From assembly GCA_050747865.1 (NCBI GenBank), contig JBOGJI010000053.1, positions 1-15,998 of the forward strand: a stretch of 15,998 bases of DNA, given 5' to 3'. This DNA is from JBOGJI01 sp050747865. Lineage in GTDB: Bacteria; Acidobacteriota; Thermoanaerobaculia; Multivoradales; JAHEKO01. Both the position numbers and the translations under genes were made by a program. The stretch's first letter is position 1. The number at the start of each line of letters is the position of its first letter. The notes beneath the pieces were generated by a model that saw only the letters and a list, made by a program, of their open reading frames with translations, was not told the DNA's origin and did not search any database. Of the stretch, positions 14,566 through 15,998 are shown piece by piece.

Positions 14566-15876
14566 CTATGCCAGAGGAGAGCGTCGCCCCGTCGCCCGAC
14601 CAAGCACCCAGAGGACGGCGCCGGCGGCGAAGGCGAGGAGGGCGGCGAGCAGGTGCTCGCGGCCGAGGGTGACGACGATGAGCAGGGAGATGAGGGTGCC
14701 GAGAATGGGGATCCATAGCCCCGGGGTGCGGAAGCCGTCGGACAGGCGGCGCAGGCGCGGGACGGCCAGGCAGGTGAAGAGGTAGGTCGCCAGGCGGGCC
14801 ACCGCTGAGAGGACGGCGAGCCTGGCGAACGTGCCGCCCAGGGCCAGCAGGGTGGCGACGCCGGCGTGGATGAGGATGGCCACCACGGGGGTGTGGAAGC
14901 TGGGGTGCACATAGCCTACGGCTCGGTAGGGGCGGCGGCGCAGCGAGATGGCGTAGAGCATGCGCGAGCCCTCGAGCACGGTGCCCGAGTTGGTGCCCAG
15001 CATCGAGACCATGGCGCCGAGGGTGATGAGCCAGGCGCCAAACGGGCCGAGCAAGACTCCCGCCGCGTCGGCGACCGGGGTGCCGGTGCCCCCGAGATCC
15101 GGCAGCGCGGCCATGGAGGCGAACTGGGTCAAGGCGTAGACGGCGGCGATGCCGAGGATGCCGACGAGCAGCGCCAGCGGCAGGTGCCGGCGGGGGTTGC
15201 GGTACTCGCCGGCCGGGACGCCCAGGTTCTCGAAGCCGGCGTAGGCGAAGAGCATGAACAGGGCCGCCTCGCTCCAGTTCGTCTCCCGGCCCGGGAGCTC
15301 GAGCGACGCCGGCACCGGGTTGTGCGGCAGCAGCGCCAGGGCCACGGCGATGAAGAGGAGCAGCGGCAGCAGCTTGGCGGCGGTCAGGACGTAGATGGTG
15401 GCGGCGCCGTAGCGCACGCCGACGATGTGGATGGCGGCCAGGGCTCCGATGGTGCCGACGATGAGCGCCGCGCGCGGGCCGGTCTCGAGGGCAGCCGGCC
15501 ACAGCCGGCCGAGGGCGAGGACGAAGCCATTGGACAGGGCGGCCAGCGACGTGATGCGGGCCAGCCAGTTCATCCAGCCGGTCTCGAAGCCGAGGAAGTC
15601 GCCGAAGGCGGTGCCGGCGTAGAGGAACGCCCCGCCGGGCTCGTCGAAATGGCTCGCCGCCTCGGCGAAGCAGAGGACGAGGACGAAGACCGGCAGGGCG
15701 AACAGCAGCGGCGCCCAGAGCGAAAACGGGCCGAGGATCTTGTAGGTCTCCGACGGCAGCAGGAAGACGCCGCTCCCCACCACCGCATTGATGCACATCG
15801 CGACCAGACCCCAGAAGCCGACCGCACGCACCAAGCCGGCGCGGCCGGGCTGAGAGCTCATATCCGCCTTGGACAT
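14566..15876 (-). CDS. APC-superfamily amino-acid permease
   Basis: The 436-residue protein has about 12 hydrophobic helices and the amino acid-polyamine-organocation pattern: helix 1 with the broken GSG motif (INAVVGSGVFLLP, about 29-41), FAEAASHFDEPGGAFLYAGTAFG (about 70-92), GFETGWMNWLARITS, the middle FAYAGFEN motif (helix 6), and a loop with SRMLYAISLRR. It would import an amino acid or related amine by proton or sodium coupling; the motifs do not identify the substrate. The ATG at 15876 has TGAGGT 6 nt upstream. A second in-frame ATG at 15861 is possible and loses five residues. It converges with the receptor gene across a terminator. Uptake of amino acids freed from stem peptides is conceivable, but it lies outside the salvage operons and may be unrelated. 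Confidence 0.88.
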   Translation of the reverse strand: MSKADMSSQPGRAGLVRAVGFWGLVAMCINAVVGSGVFLLPSETYKILGPFSLWAPLLFALPVFVLVLCFAEAASHFDEPGGAFLYAGTAFGDFLGFETGWMNWLARITSLAALSNGFVLALGRLWPAALETGPRAALIVGTIGALAAIHIVGVRYGAATIYVLTAAKLLPLLLFIAVALALLPHNPVPASLELPGRETNWSEAALFMLFAYAGFENLGVPAGEYRNPRRHLPLALLVGILGIAAVYALTQFASMAALPDLGGTGTPVADAAGVLLGPFGAWLITLGAMVSMLGTNSGTVLEGSRMLYAISLRRRPYRAVGYVHPSFHTPVVAILIHAGVATLLALGGTFARLAVLSAVARLATYLFTCLAVPRLRRLSDGFRTPGLWIPILGTLISLLIVVTLGREHLLAALLAFAAGAVLWVLGRATGRRSPLA

Positions 15877-15881
15877 TGGTA

Positions 15882-15923
15882 GACCTCAGGCGCGGTGGCC
15901 TGTCGACTCCGTTTCCTGAGGTC
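15882..15923 (-). promoter_or_regulatory. Perfect 9-bp inverted repeat overlapping the permease ribosome-binding site
   Basis: GACCTCAGG at 15882-15890 and CCTGAGGTC at 15915-15923 are exact reverse complements separated by 24 bp. In the permease transcript the second arm contains the TGAGGT Shine-Dalgarno sequence, so folding would hide it. The repeat could be a leader switch, a DNA operator, or part of a mobile-element structure. Confidence 0.45.
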
Positions 15924-15998
15924 CCCGTTCCAACCGTGCGTGCGGATTTCCCGCACACGGCTGACCGATGGTCTTCTCAAGTCGCATGCACAGCTCCT
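15924..15998 (-). mobile_element. Possible group II intron-like leader fragment at the window edge
   Basis: On the minus strand, CCGTGTGCGG (15960-15951), a GAAAT loop and CCGCACGCACGG (15945-15934) form a 10-bp stem with a 2-nt bulge. A CCGTGTGCGGGAAATCCGCAC hairpin followed by a CGGTT-GAACGGGG-type sequence is, from memory, typical of the region just before the reverse-transcriptase frame of bacterial group II introns. No reverse-transcriptase gene follows in the window; the permease starts 58 bp downstream of the stem. The element would enter from the right, so only part of it is visible. It may be a remnant, a short chance hairpin, or an assembly junction. Confidence 0.4.

Noticed and set aside
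1..15998. CRISPR arrays, tRNA or rRNA genes, phage genes, toxin or defence systems
   Set aside because: No repeat-spacer pattern, structured RNA gene, integrase or defence-type protein is visible anywhere in the window.

Overview
The window is high-GC DNA with tightly packed, overlapping genes. Predicted lipoproteins and an outer-membrane TonB-dependent receptor point to a two-membrane bacterium. The receptor carries an N-terminal carboxypeptidase-regulatory-like domain. That architecture, the GC-rich coding and the abundance of GTG starts best fit Acidobacteriota (Thermoanaerobaculia- or Vicinamibacteria-like). This placement is an inference from style, not from a phylogenetic marker.

From left to right, the window opens with the 3' end of an unrecognised two-helix membrane protein (1-327). 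Next come three co-oriented genes for exported proteins (382-6277): an M14 zinc carboxypeptidase, a lipoprotein fusing a two-domain GH3 NagZ N-acetylglucosaminidase to an AmiE/beta-lactamase-fold serine hydrolase, and a lipoprotein of the DUF1343/GH171 NamZ exo-N-acetylmuramidase family. This block meets a convergent four-gene operon on the minus strand (10184-6256) tail to tail, with 22 bp of overlap. In transcription order that operon encodes a BadF/BadG-family amino-sugar kinase (GlcNAc/MurNAc kinase-like), a ChbG/YdjC-family deacetylase, a NagB-like glucosamine-6-phosphate deaminase and a sodium:solute symporter. MurQ (MurNAc-6-phosphate etherase) is transcribed divergently from the kinase. 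A 994-residue TonB-dependent receptor with its own promoter follows. A bidirectional terminator separates it from a convergent APC-family amino-acid permease at the right end. The permease leader holds a strong inverted repeat and a hairpin resembling group II intron leader sequence.

The central block (382-11294) reads as a nearly complete peptidoglycan-salvage locus. Exported enzymes strip peptides and release GlcNAc and MurNAc. A sodium symporter imports the sugars and the kinase makes the 6-phosphates. MurQ removes lactate to give GlcNAc-6-P, a deacetylase gives GlcN-6-P, and NagB gives fructose-6-P. It parallels the Bacillus subtilis murQ-murR-murP-amiE-nagZ-namZ cluster but differs in useful ways. 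NagZ and AmiE are one polypeptide, there is no PTS component or MurR regulator, and the usual NagA deacetylase position is filled by a ChbG-family enzyme. The NagB homologue also lacks the glutamate equivalent to E. coli Glu148. The component families are known; the interest lies in this assembly and these substitutions.
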